Positions 1 to 13,800 of a stretch of DNA of 64,000 nt are shown here, piece after piece (position 1 is the first letter of the stretch; each line of letters starts with the position of its first letter). Below the pieces are notes generated by a model. It ran no database searches, was not told where the DNA came from, and saw nothing but the letters and a program-made list of their open reading frames with translations. A program made the translations under genes and the position numbers. This DNA is from Mycteria americana (lineage: Eukaryota > Chordata > Aves > Ciconiiformes > Ciconiidae), in assembly GCF_035582795.1 (NCBI RefSeq), contig NC_134365.1, forward strand, positions 140,829,077-140,893,076, given 5' to 3'.

Positions 1-2159
1 GTTGTAGGATGTGTCAGTCTCGAGTCCTGTACAAGAGGCAGCAGGCCACGGCTTATGGTGGGTTTCAGGGCATGTTGGGAAAGGAAGAGGACAGAATATC
101 TCTCCCTACTGCTTCATGGAAATCCTGTTTTCTCTGCTGAATGATAGTAGGTGACAAAAGACGAGGAAGCCCAAATACCTTAGACAAGCTAAATTCTAAA
201 GAAGCAAAAAGAAAGGAATGGTTTAATGATGTGAAAAAAGAAGCTTTTGAAGTCTGATTTTATACCAGGGCTGCAGTAAAAGAGGATATCTTGGGCCAAG
301 GGAATAGATGCCAATCACAGGTGAAGAAGCAACGTAAGGCTGCAGCTCAGAGTGGGCATCTAATTATCCTTTTACAATTAGGGCACCATTTAAGAGAACA
401 GAGGGAAGGTAATATCGAGTGTGTCTCTCTTGGCTGCTGCAGGCACCTGTGCAGGTAACGAATGAGCAAATGTGGACACCAAATAGTTGAGAAATACCTT
501 GCGCGATATATGAGAACACATCTGTCTGAGATGTGTTCTCATATATCTCATGATGGATTTGCATTGGGCAGGGTGCCAGCAGCTCACTGGGATGGGCTGT
601 CTGCAGGTTATTTGTGAGGCAGTCCCCCGAAGAGGAAGTGGAGCAAATCCTAAGCCAAGCTGCTTTGGAGAGCTCTCTTTCTGAGCCCTTACGGCTTGTT
701 GGAAGCTGCTTGTACTGTGAAGTCCACAATCTAATCGAGTGTCCCTCTGCCGGAAGGTGGAGAAAAGAATTAAATCCAGATAGATATAAATGCATATAAT
801 TGTAAGGAAACATATCAAGTTGTTACTATATTCCCACAGTAATCAGATAAAGGGATGCACAGTAAAAAAATGAAGAAATAAAGGAGGTAAAGAGGAACCC
901 TGGAGGGAAAACAAGGGTGAGAGAAAAATCAAAGGCAAGGAGAATCACTTATGCATTGACTAACACTGTTTAAAGTCAGGCTAGTCGTTTTTTGGTCAAG
1001 CATGCAGACGCGTTACTTTGGTTTTGCTGTTAGGTTTTTCTCCAAAATGCTGATCATCTACATGTTGCCTGAAGTTGAACAGAGCCACAGAGTGTAATGG
1101 GCTAAATAGGGAGCCAGGCTTTTGGTACTTAAATAAAAGCCCTGGCTTTCCTTGTAAACAGATTAGTATCACTTTTATGATTTTTTTCTAAATAAAGAAA
1201 AGGAAAATATTTCACTCCTTGAGTTTAAGCACCTAAGGTGGAATGCATGACTTCATCAGGCGTTTATCTAGTTAATAGTTAACTATTTTAAGAAATCATT
1301 ACTAAGAGCTCTCTGTCTTAGCTGAATGAGCAGCTACCTTTGGTGGCTTAAAACCTGCCTGGAAAGTCTGCAGAGTGGATATGCATGCAAGAGAGATAGG
1401 AAGAGGTAAGGAGAAGTACTCAGGGAAAAAAATATTCTGGATAAATATCCAACACCCATGGTCAGGCCAAAATGCTGACATAAAAACAAACGTGGCAAAT
1501 ATTTCCTAATGTAAAAGTGTTTAGTTTAAGTTCTGATCTAAAAATTTTAAATTCTGTTTCTAGCTGAGATTGCAGTCCAGATAACTGCATTGCCTTCAAA
1601 ATCACTAGCACCATAAAGCAGAGCTAGAATTCAGTGAGATACATGGCACAATTTAACTTGGTGCACTTAAAAATGCAAAAAAATAAAACAAAAACCCCAA
1701 TCCTCATCCAAACCCAAGGAAATGACTTTTAATATTTTGCGCTGATATTTTTTACTAAGACACTGAAAGGCAATAGGACTGCATGGCATTACGAATCAAC
1801 ACAGACTGTTTCTATGCATTCCCTTCACTCCTAATCTTACTCTAAAAGATCAGAGTGAATTATCCCAGGCTTCAGGAACATTAAATCCCCAGGACATTGG
1901 TGATTCCAAGAAGAGAGTGAGTGTTGATCATAAAAATCAGTGCCAATAGTCTGGTTTTCCTCTATTAACAACTACTAGCGGCAGAGCGTTGATTATCACC
2001 CTCTCCTTCCCTCATTTCTCCATCCACCCACATATTAGTTCAGAATCAAGTAGCCAAACTGATGTTAAGATTTTAAGCTGCTTTGTGCTCTCTTTCTCCT
2101 TTTCCTGTATCCTAAGGGATCCTAGTCTCACATTGGACCCTGACAGAACTGAAACTCAT
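1..2159. other. Intergenic sequence, left edge
   Basis: Unique AT-rich DNA apart from the hairpin at 505-547. Minus-strand frames of 149 and 142 codons and a 61-codon plus frame overlap at 364-818. They share the same bases on both strands, have no splice context and no family resemblance, so I do not call a gene. Confidence 0.6.
505..547. repeat. Perfect 19-bp inverted repeat (hairpin)
   Basis: GATATATGAGAACACATCT (505-523), a 5-base loop GTCTG (524-528) and the exact reverse complement at 529-547. The pairing stops at both outer flanks (C against T). At 43 bases it is too short for a normal microRNA precursor unless flanking bases add an imperfect lower stem, which I do not see. Confidence 0.97.
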
Positions 2160-2165
2160 TTTATT
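2160..2165 (-). promoter_or_regulatory. AATAAA hexamer downstream of the candidate exon
   Basis: Minus-strand AATAAA 35 bases past the TGA of the candidate terminal exon at 2476-2200. It would be a normal polyadenylation signal position for a short 3' UTR, but single hexamers are common in this AT-rich DNA. Confidence 0.25.
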
Positions 2166-2199
2166 TTCCATAAATCGCTATTAACGTTAATTCTTATTG

Positions 2200-2476
2200 T
2201 CAGAGAAAAGGCACTGCAATCTCCCTTAGTGTCAGTGCAACTGATGCTGACAGCATCTCAACCGCCTTGCCCTGGCCCTGAAAGGCACTAATGGGGTGAC
2301 CGTGGGACTCTGCTTCTCTCTCTTTGTCAAAGCGAGTGTCTAGCAGCTGCAGTGCTGAAATTTTGGTGCTGTCAGAAAGGAGCTTGTCACAAGCACCCCA
2401 CAGCTCCCGCAGCTCTTTGAGCACACACTGGCAAATCCGCATAAATTTTCTCCCAACGTCAGCTGTGCCATGAGTC
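2200..2476 (-). other. Candidate unrecognised terminal exon (minus strand)
   Basis: A splice-acceptor-like sequence (CTTTTAACCAACAG) ends at 2477. From 2476 the minus strand is open for about 91 codons to a TGA at 2202-2200. An AATAAA lies only 35 bases beyond the stop (2165-2160). The encoded residues include GRKFMRICQCVLKELRELWG and LLDTRFDKEREAESHGHP: rich in charge and helix-forming, poor in the serine, cysteine and leucine runs of chance frames. Codons favour G in position one. I do not recognise the protein and found no convincing upstream exon: a GTGAGT at 2741-2736 would be in the wrong phase. It could be a lineage-specific gene, a decayed retrocopy, or chance. Confidence 0.3.
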
Positions 2477-5400
2477 CTGTTGGTTAAAAGACATGTTGTT
2501 GCAGGGTTTTGCTGAAGAAACATAATAACTAAGCATGAGTTGTCTCACTGATTTTTCCGGCTCACCACTAGTTTAAAAGAGGCAAGTGTATTTTGCATGC
2601 TCTTTGCTCTTACCATCCTGCTTTCTTTTTTGACAGTGGCAGTGTCCCTTATTTACGCCTGAGTGATGGCTTTACTGAATGTAGGAGAAAAAGGGACATA
2701 GGAGGGATGTGCTGCTGCCATGTGCCTTGGTAGCCACTCACAGTCCCTTGTCCCACCCACAGTGCAACAATACTCGCCACTTCCATACTCATCTTAATGA
2801 CAGCAGTCACCAGTGCTGTTTGCAGACTTTCCTTCCCAAAGCAGCTTGGCTCAGTCTCCGACAGCAGAGAACTCGTCCTTCTAGGCCTTGTCAATACCTC
2901 AGTCTTGAGATGGCTGGGAAAAGGTCCTGTGCAAAGCCAAGACCCATTAGAGAGAAGAGGACCTCACTCCTCTTTCCCATTCCCAGTGATCAGGGTATTT
3001 GTTCCTGTCTTTTTGTTTCCTTGCTTAATTTTGAGAGGGAGAATGTGTGGGTGATAGGGGGAGTGTCTCACGTTGTCTGAAGGAAGCAAAGTTCAGTACC
3101 TCAGAGTTGGAAGAAAGAGAAGGAAGAAGGAGATTTTATAAAACATAAAGCAAACTGCCTTTAGTCACTCTTTGTCTTCCATCCCTGCCATGCTTTGTCC
3201 CCCCAGAACACAGTCCTGTTGTCTCCAGGTGCAGGGAACAAACTATTATTAGACGCTGCAGAGCACTGCCTGGGTCCTCCGTGTTTATCTTTAGTTGTCC
3301 TGTTATCTTTCCTGATTGCAGAAACATGACTCTGCTTCTTTCCTGGCTGCTGGTAAAGAATTTCCCAGGCTGTTATGCTCAGGAGTGACTTCTACCATCC
3401 TGTCCTTCTTTCTGTAATCAAGGTTGAGTTTGGTTGTTCCAACTCACTCCATGGATCATTAACAAATGGAGCTGCAGAATTTCCCATGTGACACTCTGTT
3501 GAGCCTTCGTAAGTATACAGTCTGAAATACTGAAGGATATTATTTCTCTGGTGCTGGAGCTGCCCGTGTTATAGTTGTATGGGAAATTGCATGGTCACTG
3601 CATCCATCAGAGTTCTTGGGTATTTTTCTTTACAGTTTGCAAAAATAATATAAAACCTGATACAATACCTAAGAAAGGTTCTTTTTAAGACAATTGCAAA
3701 AAGTACTGGTGTCTAAATATGTTCTAGCTTATTTAAAAATTGAAAACAATCCCATAGTTGCTGCTTTTTTGCCTTTTCCCCCCCTTTTTTTAGGTTGCCT
3801 ATGTACAAAACATAAAGGTAACCGAATCCACAGAGTATTTAAATATTAGTATCAGCTCCTGAAAATAAGATACTGAGTCTCAAAACCTAAGGCTAACACT
3901 TTTGTTCACTGAATTAAAATAAAGAAAAAAAGAACTCTGCAATTATAGGTCATGTGCAATTACCTAGAAGGTCAGACAAAAAGCTGTTGAGAGAAACTTG
4001 TAGGCAGCGTGGGTTGTTGGGGAAGGAATCTCACTTACTGGAGCCCCACAGCACAAATGTGTGAGGCTGTTCGCGATAACCTTGGAGTGTTTGATAAGAA
4101 ACGTAAGATGCTTTTGCTCTAAGCTACTTCTCCAGCTCTCCACCAGCTTACCATGGAGTCAGTCCCCCTGCATGAAAGCTTTGACAATTTTGCTATAAAT
4201 TGCACCCTTTCAGAGGTGCCCTGCACCCTACCTGTTTGTTCCCTCAGGATTTGAAAGCTGCACAGCACAGAGGCCTCTGTCTCCTTTCCATGTGTTCTTC
4301 CCTAATGTTCTCTGAAATAGCTTTCCTGACCAGCTAAAGGATCAAAGCTGAAGAAAGCCAGAGACCACCAGCTTTGTCCCTGATGCTAACCAGAGGAATT
4401 CTGCCACCAGCGGCACTTATCATCAGCCAAGAAACACGAACTTCCAATGTCCAATGCGTGCTGGGGTCTTAGATATTGAGGGCTCAGAATTAGACCCCAG
4501 TAACATGTGAGGCATTTTCTACTAGTTTCAGTGGATTTACCTGATTCTAAGAGTTAATGGACTCAAGCCTTTAGCATACTCCTTTGAAATGACCTCTTTT
4601 GTCTGGTGTGATACCTCATGAGATGGGATACCAAGCCATGGAAGACATGAGAGAGGATAGTAAATCAGGGCTGTATGTGCATGGGATCTGTAGGCCATTC
4701 TGTAATGTTTCCAAATGGTTGCCAAACAGAGCTATGTGAGGACAGAGCTTCCCTTTTCATGAAAAAAAAAAAAGACCTTTCAATTAATTTTTTTTTTAAA
4801 AAAGCTTTAATTCAGAACAGTACCTATGAGAATCTGACAATGTTCACTCTAATTTTTCTTCGTTATCAGACTTAATTTCCATGATCCTTCATTTCCTTCT
4901 CAGTAGAAAAGGAATCCCTTGCTGAGATGTGCTCTGAAGAAAGACGATCTTGACCAGCTGAAGAGTAGAGGAACATGAAGTGCTCAAAGGCAATTCTCCA
5001 GAGACACCACTGCTACCTCAGATTTTTTACAAACATTCTTCAGTACCAGATATACTATTTTTAATATGAACTTTCAACAGACATAAACAATCAACATTCT
5101 ACTTTTTAAAATATACAGATTAAAAATGTTGTTCATCTTTATTTCTTGTGGAATAATAGCTTTTTAAGGAAACTTCCACCTCCTATTGTAGCATTTTCTT
5201 TTCGTCTCGCTCTCCTACAAACTGTTCCTTCAAATTGTCAGAATTACATGGCCACAGCATAGCTGCATAATTCCTATATGATCCTTGGAGAGTAAAAGGA
5301 CTGGATTGCTCTGGGCTGTTGTTCACTGTGAGGAAGTGAGTGCTAGGTGGAATGAAGCAGAAGTGTCCATTTCTGGTGGCTTACGTGGGAAAATAAAGTG

Positions 5401-6666
5401 AGTGCAAAGTTGACAAGACACTTGAGTGCGTCTGATTTGTCAAGAGACTCTGCTACCGTCAGGTAGCTTCCCCATCAGTCAGTCTTGCCTGCTCTTACAG
5501 GGTTGCCATCTCATTAATTTTAATAGGGTTGCTTGCTTGGCTGTGGGGGTCAACACTGATTAAAATTGTTTCAGACTGTTGCTGATAAACTGGAGCCCAG
5601 CTGTAATCCTAATGAGAGGTCAAGAAAGGTTATGAATCAGATCCTACTAGTTTTGGACAATTGGGCCAACGGTTGTTAGAAGAGGAGGGCGTGCAGCTAA
5701 TAAGCTCTTACAAGTGACCCAATAAACACATTACAAGGAGGCAGCCGAAATACCGAGTCCTATATATAAAGGTCATAGTCAGAAGTATTAGTTATATAAT
5801 TATTATACTATAGAGCTCCCTCTTGCTCAGGCTGGTGCAGGTAGTGTTATGTGTGAGCAGAATTGTGAAGATAAATGCAAAAGTGACTAGTGACAGCTCA
5901 AAACGGTTTAGATACGAGCATGCTCCTTATAACTGAAGTAGAGCTGTAAGCAAAGAGATACAAGACAAGGGTGATACCAAACATCTGACTACTGGCCTAC
6001 CTTTGCAGAAAATGGAGATGAGGTCAAATATTGAAATGAGCCAGGAGACTACCAGGCAGAAGAGCTTTATGATAACTGGTGATATAGCTCATATTGCTAG
6101 TGCTGGCCAGAAACTGAAGAGCTCTTTTATGGAAAATTTTGTTTTTTCCTAAACTTCCTGCAAAATAAACAATCCCAGCCTAATTAGTCATAGCAATATC
6201 ATATGTGCAAAGAGGGTGCCTGGTCTGAACAATGCAACTTTTGATGGTCGACCAGTTGGAACTCCAGACCGAACTACCTTAGAAACCATACCTTGTAATT
6301 GTTTTCAAATACTCATCAAATCCAAAGACTTTCAGACGAAAGATGTTGACCTCAACATACTGCATTTTCAAATGACTTTTTTTTTTAATGGGAATGTTTC
6401 CAAATAGTTCAGCATACAGATTTTTTATCAGCTCCAGAGAGCAGCTGGAAGCAACTGTTGAAAAATCTCCATGAGGGTTGTAGCTGGGCATTTAAGGATG
6501 ACACATTTCACCCTAGGTCAATTGAATAAAAAATCAGTGTTTGACCTTGTTTACTATGCTTACACTATATTCCATTGATGAGCTATCCAAGTCTGTCTTC
6601 CTATCCCAAAGCTCTCCTACCTATATTAAATATCTATTTTTGGAAGTGGTGAATTGTCCCTGGAAG

Positions 6667-6680
6667 TCTCTCTCTCTCTC
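6667..6680 (+). repeat. (TC)7 microsatellite
   Basis: Seven TC units in intergenic sequence. Confidence 0.9.
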
Positions 6681-7718
6681 AAGTTAGGTGAGACGAATTA
6701 AAATCTAAAATGCCACATGGTAATAGTTTGCAAACTATTGGTACAGAACGGTACATTCAATCTAATTAAATTTAGCAGTGTGCAATAATTTATCTAGCCT
6801 TGACATCACTCTCCTTATTTCAGTCACATCATTCTCTGTCTTTCAGTAGCCACCAAGTGCTACAGAGACATTTGGGCCAAGAGGCAATTTTGGGACCATA
6901 AATTGATAAAATTCCCAAGCAAAAATATTTTGACTCTGATATCAAGAACAAGAGCAAGTGATCAAAGACAGGAGAGTAGGGGAAATGGGAAAGTTACCTT
7001 GCAAAAACGTAGTAAAAGCATAGTAGCTATGATTACATTCCTTCAGGTTGTCAGTGTCTGATGTTCTTCTGGGCAAAGTGATATTTAACATGATGATTTG
7101 CAAGACAGCTGCAAAAATGAGTTTCTATAGCACTGCTCTAAGCTGTGGCCATGCTGGAGGTACTAGGGAGCAGGATGAGGTACAGCTGAACGGGAACAAT
7201 CTTCTATATATGCAGGTTCTCATGCTTTGCTGTGATAGATCATGTAATTTCCATAGATCTGGGTTGTTTGTCCACATTTTTGCCCATTGCCAAAGAAGAA
7301 ATATTTCAGAAATAAATCCCCATTCCCTAACATTTTATTCCAGTAGCCCAAAGTGACCTTGGCAGCTTAGTAGAAACCCCAGCAGCAGACTTTCTCAGTT
7401 CATCTTCCACATCCTTTCTTTTGACAGGTTTATAAGTTCTAACTATCACATATGCACACAGCCAAAGTCAACACAGCTGATAAGGCCTTATCCATGCCCT
7501 GTTCTAGACACCTTTTCAGCATGCCCACGTTCTTGCTTTGGATTCCTTTCTCCTCTCTACCAAAGAGAACGCCAAGTCACAGTAAACACACACAAGGTCT
7601 TGCTTCAAAGTCTTTCCCTTGATCTGCTGTGTATCCATGTGAGATTGCTCGTGGTTCTGATACCGAGTCCCCTGCTGCAGTTTTTGGCTGCTGTTCAGCA
7701 GACAGCATATATTCCAAC

Positions 7719-7739
7719 TTTTTTTTTTTTTCTTTTTTT
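7719..7739 (+). repeat. T-rich tract (T13 C T7)
   Basis: Low-complexity T tract. A second one occurs near 7845-7860. Confidence 0.9.
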
Positions 7740-10700
7740 CTTTCACATCAGAATTTGTGTTTGAACGTACTGTCTTCTAGTCCATTGTAGGATAGAGGAA
7801 ACCCTGATCAGATATTCAACAACTTCTGGTCTGGGTTGTTTTTTGGTTTTTTTTTTTTCTTCTTTTAATATGATACTGAAAAAGAACATCCTAGACTTCC
7901 TTGCATGGTTTTGTGAAACATTTACTGGCACTGAAAACACTTTATGGATTCCAGCCACTATTGCAATATCTTTGATCTGGAACTGGGACTACTCCAATAA
8001 ACACATTCTCTGTGCATGATGCACTGTATTTCTTTTTCACCTGGTCTGTTTCATTTAAATGCTTTCCTCTCTGTACATTGCTTTTAACTCTTTAATATTA
8101 CTATTTTAAATGTTATGCTCTAAACCAGTACATATTGATTTTTCTCTGCTTCTTAATACAGTCATATAAAGCAAGAAATAGTATAAAAAATATATTGGGA
8201 AGACATGAACAAAACTGGTTTGAGATGAGAAGAAAAAGCCTAAATCTCTTGGGACTTGCTTTAGAAACGTGTAAGGTACATGCACTTTTTAGTAATGAAT
8301 GTTACATTCTAAAGCAGTGCATTGCTTTAGCAAGAGGTCTCAGTGTAGGACAGAAGTGACGCAGTAACAAGCATGATAAAACAGAATAAGGACATCAGGA
8401 TTTGCTTCCAATAGTTTCGGGGCAGGCACAGCAGCAAAACTGCATTCTAAATGTCAGAATAAATATTCGATGCTCAGAGACCATATCCAATGTATGCGAC
8501 ACTGACCTATCAGTTACACCAGCCATTTATCTACTGCATTTGGATTATGGGTTTTAAAATGAGATGGCAATCACAAATTAAGGTTATCAAGCAACAAGTC
8601 AGGAACAAAACAAACCTGTAGGAGAACAGGTAGACTTTTGAAAAGAAAAATTGCATAAACAATTCAGGAGCACAACAGCCACTGGTTTATTTCTTCTTGC
8701 CGTGATCCATTTTCGCTTCAACAACAGAAGATTGCTTTCTAAGGGCTTCCAACAAAGGCTGACGTGTTTCCATATGTATTCAAATATCAAGGATAAAATA
8801 AGACATTTGGAAAAATGTTGAAGTGCCTTATACCAGGAAGGAAGACTTGTTTCCAATAATTTGACTTTGTACTCCTAAATGAGGTAGGTATATGTTAAAC
8901 TTCCAGTTACTTTCTAAACCCTTTCATCTTTTTGCAGATATCAATGTATTTTTCCCCACTACACTAGGAATTCAGTCAACAGGACGTTCACATGTGATTT
9001 ATCTGACCAGATGGAGATGTTTACATCTGAGTTGGTCATCTGGCTGTATTACCTAGCAGGGATTTAACAGTTGAAATTCATCTGGAGATAGGTACCTGCC
9101 TTCATAAGGTATGTTTCTACACATGCTGCAAGAGCCAAATCCTAGGAGTGCCTCTTTCTTTTCTGTGACTGTGAAAAGAGGTATGGGTGAGCAACCCAAG
9201 TGTAAACGTTTTTATGGTAGACATCTCAAGTCAGGTAGGATGAATCCCAATTTGAGTCAGCTCCAGACAACACATCCATGTTACCCATATCATACCATAG
9301 AGCCCCCATCAGTCTTCCTTTGCTGCTAAAAGAAAGGCAGGAGTCTTTCATCCTCGTCTTTTATCATTCTAAAGCAATGGTGGTGATGTCATGACAGAGA
9401 GCGTACCCCAGCCAACAAATCTCATTCAAACAAAACACACACACAGTTTTTCAGGATGGAGGGTAAAAGCAGTGTTATTTTCAAACAGAAAAGTCTTCTT
9501 GACTCTCTCAAGAGTTTTCCTACCTACTGTGTCACAGGGCCAAGGGCAAGAAAAATCAATACATTATAGTTACCTACTATCAAACCTTCCATCTTTGAAG
9601 CTATGGTCCTTATTTTCTCCCTTTCTGACAAGAACTGCCCATTTGACCAAAAAGCTCAAACATAACAGGCCACCATTTTGTTCGGTTTTTGTTTGCCTTT
9701 TATATTAAAGATATGTTAGTATCCAATAAATCCTAGTAGAGAAGGGATTTTTTTGCCTTCTAGGACGTCGCTACTATTCCCAGCTCCTCCTTGGTTAAAA
9801 GGAGTTCAGCTGCACTCGTTGGCATGTCTGCATCCTTTCTGTCAGTATTCCCAAACGTGCTGCCTTTTAAGCTTTTCCCCTCTTTCACCACATCTGACAG
9901 TACTGTCTCCATTTCAGCCTCGGTGCATTAGCGAGGTTGTCTTGTGCAACACAGTGAATTTCTGTCTGGTTTTGCGATATTTCCTGGGTGAAACATAAGA
10001 TGATTTGTCATTCAGGCTGTGCTGCAGATTGGAAGCCTTATTATACCTGACAGCTGTTGAAGAGGGTGGCTGGGAGGAGGGAAGAGCTGCCTGCTGTCCC
10101 AGGCTAGCTCACGCTGGAGGGGGCGAGCCAGGGGCCAGTTGTGCACTCGCGGCCACATGCCACTCCAGGCTGCTCCAGGGTCCATCACACAGGGCTCCTG
10201 TGCCCACTGCCCCGTGCCTTTTAACTTCACGTATCGTGATGCATTAAACTAGGATTCCCTTTCGAACAAGGCAGGGAGAAGTGGGAAGTACTCTGGGCTG
10301 TTTTCTTTTCAAAAAGGCACTCTTCTTTCAAACTCAGTCAGTCCCAGATTTTTAAGATCGTGATTCACTTGCTAGGTCCTTGTTAGAGGATAACCATTTT
10401 GTCCTTTTTCAAAGTAGCAATGAATAATCCAAGTACAAATTCTTAATTTTCCAGTATAGTAAAGTGGCTATAAATATAATGGCATTCCAAACAACAGCTC
10501 TAATTCTTTTCACCCAATACTTTATTTTTTTCCTTCTGCACTAACTCATAGGAATGAAGCTCATATCTCTGAAAAATATGCTTACTGATATATGTATCTG
10601 TGGGAAAATATAGGTCCTTGGAGTAGTATGTTTAGAATACACAGTGAAGCAACTGGGAAACTGCTGTTACTCTTACATATCTCCTCTGGAATACATTTAC

Positions 10701-10822
10701 CTCTTCATGCACGACTGCTTTTATATGCACTGCTTGTGATCTTGATTTTGTTTTAATTAATTTATTCCCTGTTCAGAAAACATGTAGACATTACCGCCTG
10801 GCTGAGTCTTCATTTAAATACG

Positions 10823-10868
10823 TAGAATAGAATAAAGCTAAACAGAACAAAATAGAATAGAAAAGAAT
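10823..10868 (+). repeat. Degenerate (TAGAA)n simple repeat
   Basis: Imperfect runs of TAGAATAGAATAAA, then AGAACAAAATAGAATAGAAAAG. An ordinary low-complexity sequence. Confidence 0.85.
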
Positions 10869-13800
10869 GAACATGCCAATGTAATTAATATAGGATATTC
10901 TAGCATTTATTACTTTTTAAAGTGCACTTCAGTCATATGCATATTTTAGCTTGTCTCTGCAATTATAATGGCTAAAATATTATTTTCTCTTTTTTAAAAA
11001 AGTCTTGCATATTGGATGATTTCAAGACATTTATAAGTAGTGTGAATTATCGTGAGATCTGTCAGAAACTGTGAAAGTTGGAAATGCTGTGCAGAGTACC
11101 AAGATTTGACTAATTTTTTGCAAATTATAAGAAATAAGATTTCCTCAGCCTTTTCTGTTTATTTGGAACAAGAAGAAGCAAAGAAACCCAAGATTTTATT
11201 TTTAATGGTTTATACTGAACTTGTCTATAATGTTTAGATAAAGAGATTTCTTTGGGAGCAGTAGTCTTTATTCCCAAATCCTTTGTCTGGATGGCTGAGT
11301 GTGGCAGTGCTGGGTAACAGAGCATTTTTGCCAACACTGAAGAAATAAGGTTTTGGCCTTCTTTCGAATGATGTCTATAAACTGGAGTCTTTGCTCAGCT
11401 GATTTTGTCTGATCAGACTTTATCTGTCTGGTCTCCCTCTGCATTCAGCAGAGAGAAATAATCACCTCCAGGCACATCCTATCATGTCAGCTGAAATGCC
11501 CTCTCTGGATGCCTACGTGTCTCCATGGAGGGTGCCTTGATGAATACCGAGAATAGATAGACAGCTTTTACGGAGGAAAAAAAAATTAGATGAGATGGAT
11601 CCCTCCTGATTGATCATGAGGGGAAAGAGTCCTGCCCCCATCCTGAGCCAGTGAAACCTGCTATGATAACTCATCCAGGCTTTAAACAGTCAAAGTGCTG
11701 GCGATCCTGCATTCCTCGGTACATGATGTGGAGAGCTTCAAAGGGAGCTTGTTCTTCACTCAGACTTCAGCAAAAATACCAGGTCAAAGGTTGAGGGTTT
11801 GTAAACTAATAATCCCCAGATGACAGCAGAGAGGAGCCCTTACCAAAATTCTTTCCCTCTTTTTTTTTTCCCCTCATTCCTTTGCTTCATGGGGACTACA
11901 TCAAAAAATGGTTGAAGGAAGAGAATTTTTAACGCAAGCAGCAACGCTGCGAATATCTTGGGTAAGAAGGGAAAGAATACATATACATTTTCACACGTAC
12001 ATTTTAAAAAAGGAATATGCGTGAGCCTAGAAGAGGCTTATGGTTTGGCTCACTGAAGACTGTATTAGCATTTGCAGCAATGTTAAATTTTGGTGTTTTC
12101 CTTCTGTTCTCTTTGAGTTATCTTGGAGCTACCTGAATTGTGCAATAGAGAGGAAAACCAGGAATTCAGCTGATATCCCCACCTCTTTTGGTAAATGAGT
12201 TATTAAAAAATATACAAGACAAGGCAGATCCTGGATGCAAATTTCAGTACCCAGTCTGTACACAGGTCTGCTTTACTAATGCAAGGTTTAGAAGTTTTAT
12301 ATGGGGGACTGTAGGCAGGGAATATGAGTGGAAGTTTTGCAACCACCTGAGGTACTGAAATAGTCTTTAGGAGAGCAATTTCCAGCCAGAGGCATCTGTT
12401 GTCTCTCAGCCAGCAATCCCAACCTGTGCAAGATCAGAAGTTTACCTCCAGGAAGCTTTCTTCAGCTCAATCTCCCACAGCTCAAGTACTCCCATCTCCA
12501 AAAAACATGAGACAGAGCAGCTCGCTTTTTCACCCATGGTCCCTAACTACTTGGTCTGTGAAGGAATTTCTTTACTGGGGTTTCTATGTGTGTATATAGA
12601 TAATGAAGACATTTACAGCTACACTAAACAGGAGGAAAGCAGCCAGGGAACAAGGTGTGTGAACAGCAATGCTTTCCCAATGCACCGCCGCACTTCTCAA
12701 CACATGTAAGGTGCCGCAGAGAAGAGCGGGAGAGAAGCCACTCCAGCAACTGCTGATGTCGGGGAGGTATGGAATTTCTTAACTGCCCAGCAGTGGGACA
12801 GAGGCTGAAAAGATTGGACTACACTAAGGCCTGACAGCAGATGTTGAAAAAACATTGAATTTTCCACACAGTTGGTCTTTGACTCCCACCATGGTTTTCC
12901 TGGACCATTACGGGCTTTGTCTGAGTGAGATATGGTCAGATCTGATATGACAGTCACTCTACATATGGGACTCACCAAATCAGCTCATAGGCTTTCTTGC
13001 TGCTAGAAATACGGATGAAAAATGGACATAACTGTATCAGTTTAAAGGTTAGATGGCCAGTCTGAGCTGGTTATCCATGCTCAACTTATAACAGAGGTGA
13101 AGGAATAAAAAAAGAATTTTGTTAGCAGCTCCTCTCATGCCATCTGGGAATTATTAATTTGCAAGCCTTCATACTTTGACTGAATTTTTGCTAAACTCTA
13201 AGGGAAATAGCTGCTTTGAAGCTCTTCTCAACCTCATGTGCTATGACAACCAGATCTCTATAACTCAGCCTGTCTGAAGCCCAGTGAATTACTGTAGCAG
13301 GTTTCACCAGCTTAGGACAGGTTTTTTATGCCCCTACTGCTTACTCCAAGTGGGAACAATCTTCACTTGCCTAAAAGATGGGCTGGTTTAACCTTTCAGG
13401 CTCTGCTTAAAAAAATGCTAGAAGTCTTTAGAGGGCAATTCAGCCACCTCTCTTGGACATCTGTTTTAGGTCCTGCTGAACTGCCCTCCTGAGTTACAGC
13501 TCCCCCTCTCTCCCTCTGCATTGACCACAGGCAGCTCCCAGGGAGCTGGCCCAGAAGAGGCACCTTCTCCAAGGACTCCAATGAACTACTTGGAGAAAAT
13601 GGCAAAAAGAGATGTAGAAGAGGAAGACAAAAACAGTGGGCATAAAGCTAAAGTGTAAAAAGGTTATGGCATGCAGTGCTTCACAGGTGGAAAAATAAAC
13701 TGTGCATCCATTCATTTAGTCAGATACAACTGCTTCCTACACAGTGCTGCTGTTTTTTCTGCTGGGGGCTTTGTTCTGTCCTCCATCCAAAGAACAATAC

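Noticed and set aside
505..547. MicroRNA precursor
   Set aside because: The stem is perfect but only 19 bp with a 5-base loop and no lower-stem extension, unlike canonical precursors.
364..818. Overlapping minus-strand frames of 149 and 142 codons
   Set aside because: Two frames and an opposite-strand frame share the same bases. No splice, start or polyadenylation context and no recognisable domain; most likely a local lack of stop codons.
2742..2894. Possible upstream exon for the candidate exon at 2476-2200, ending at a GTGAGT
   Set aside because: The donor is preceded by ACT rather than AG, and the reading phases (0 and 2) do not join.
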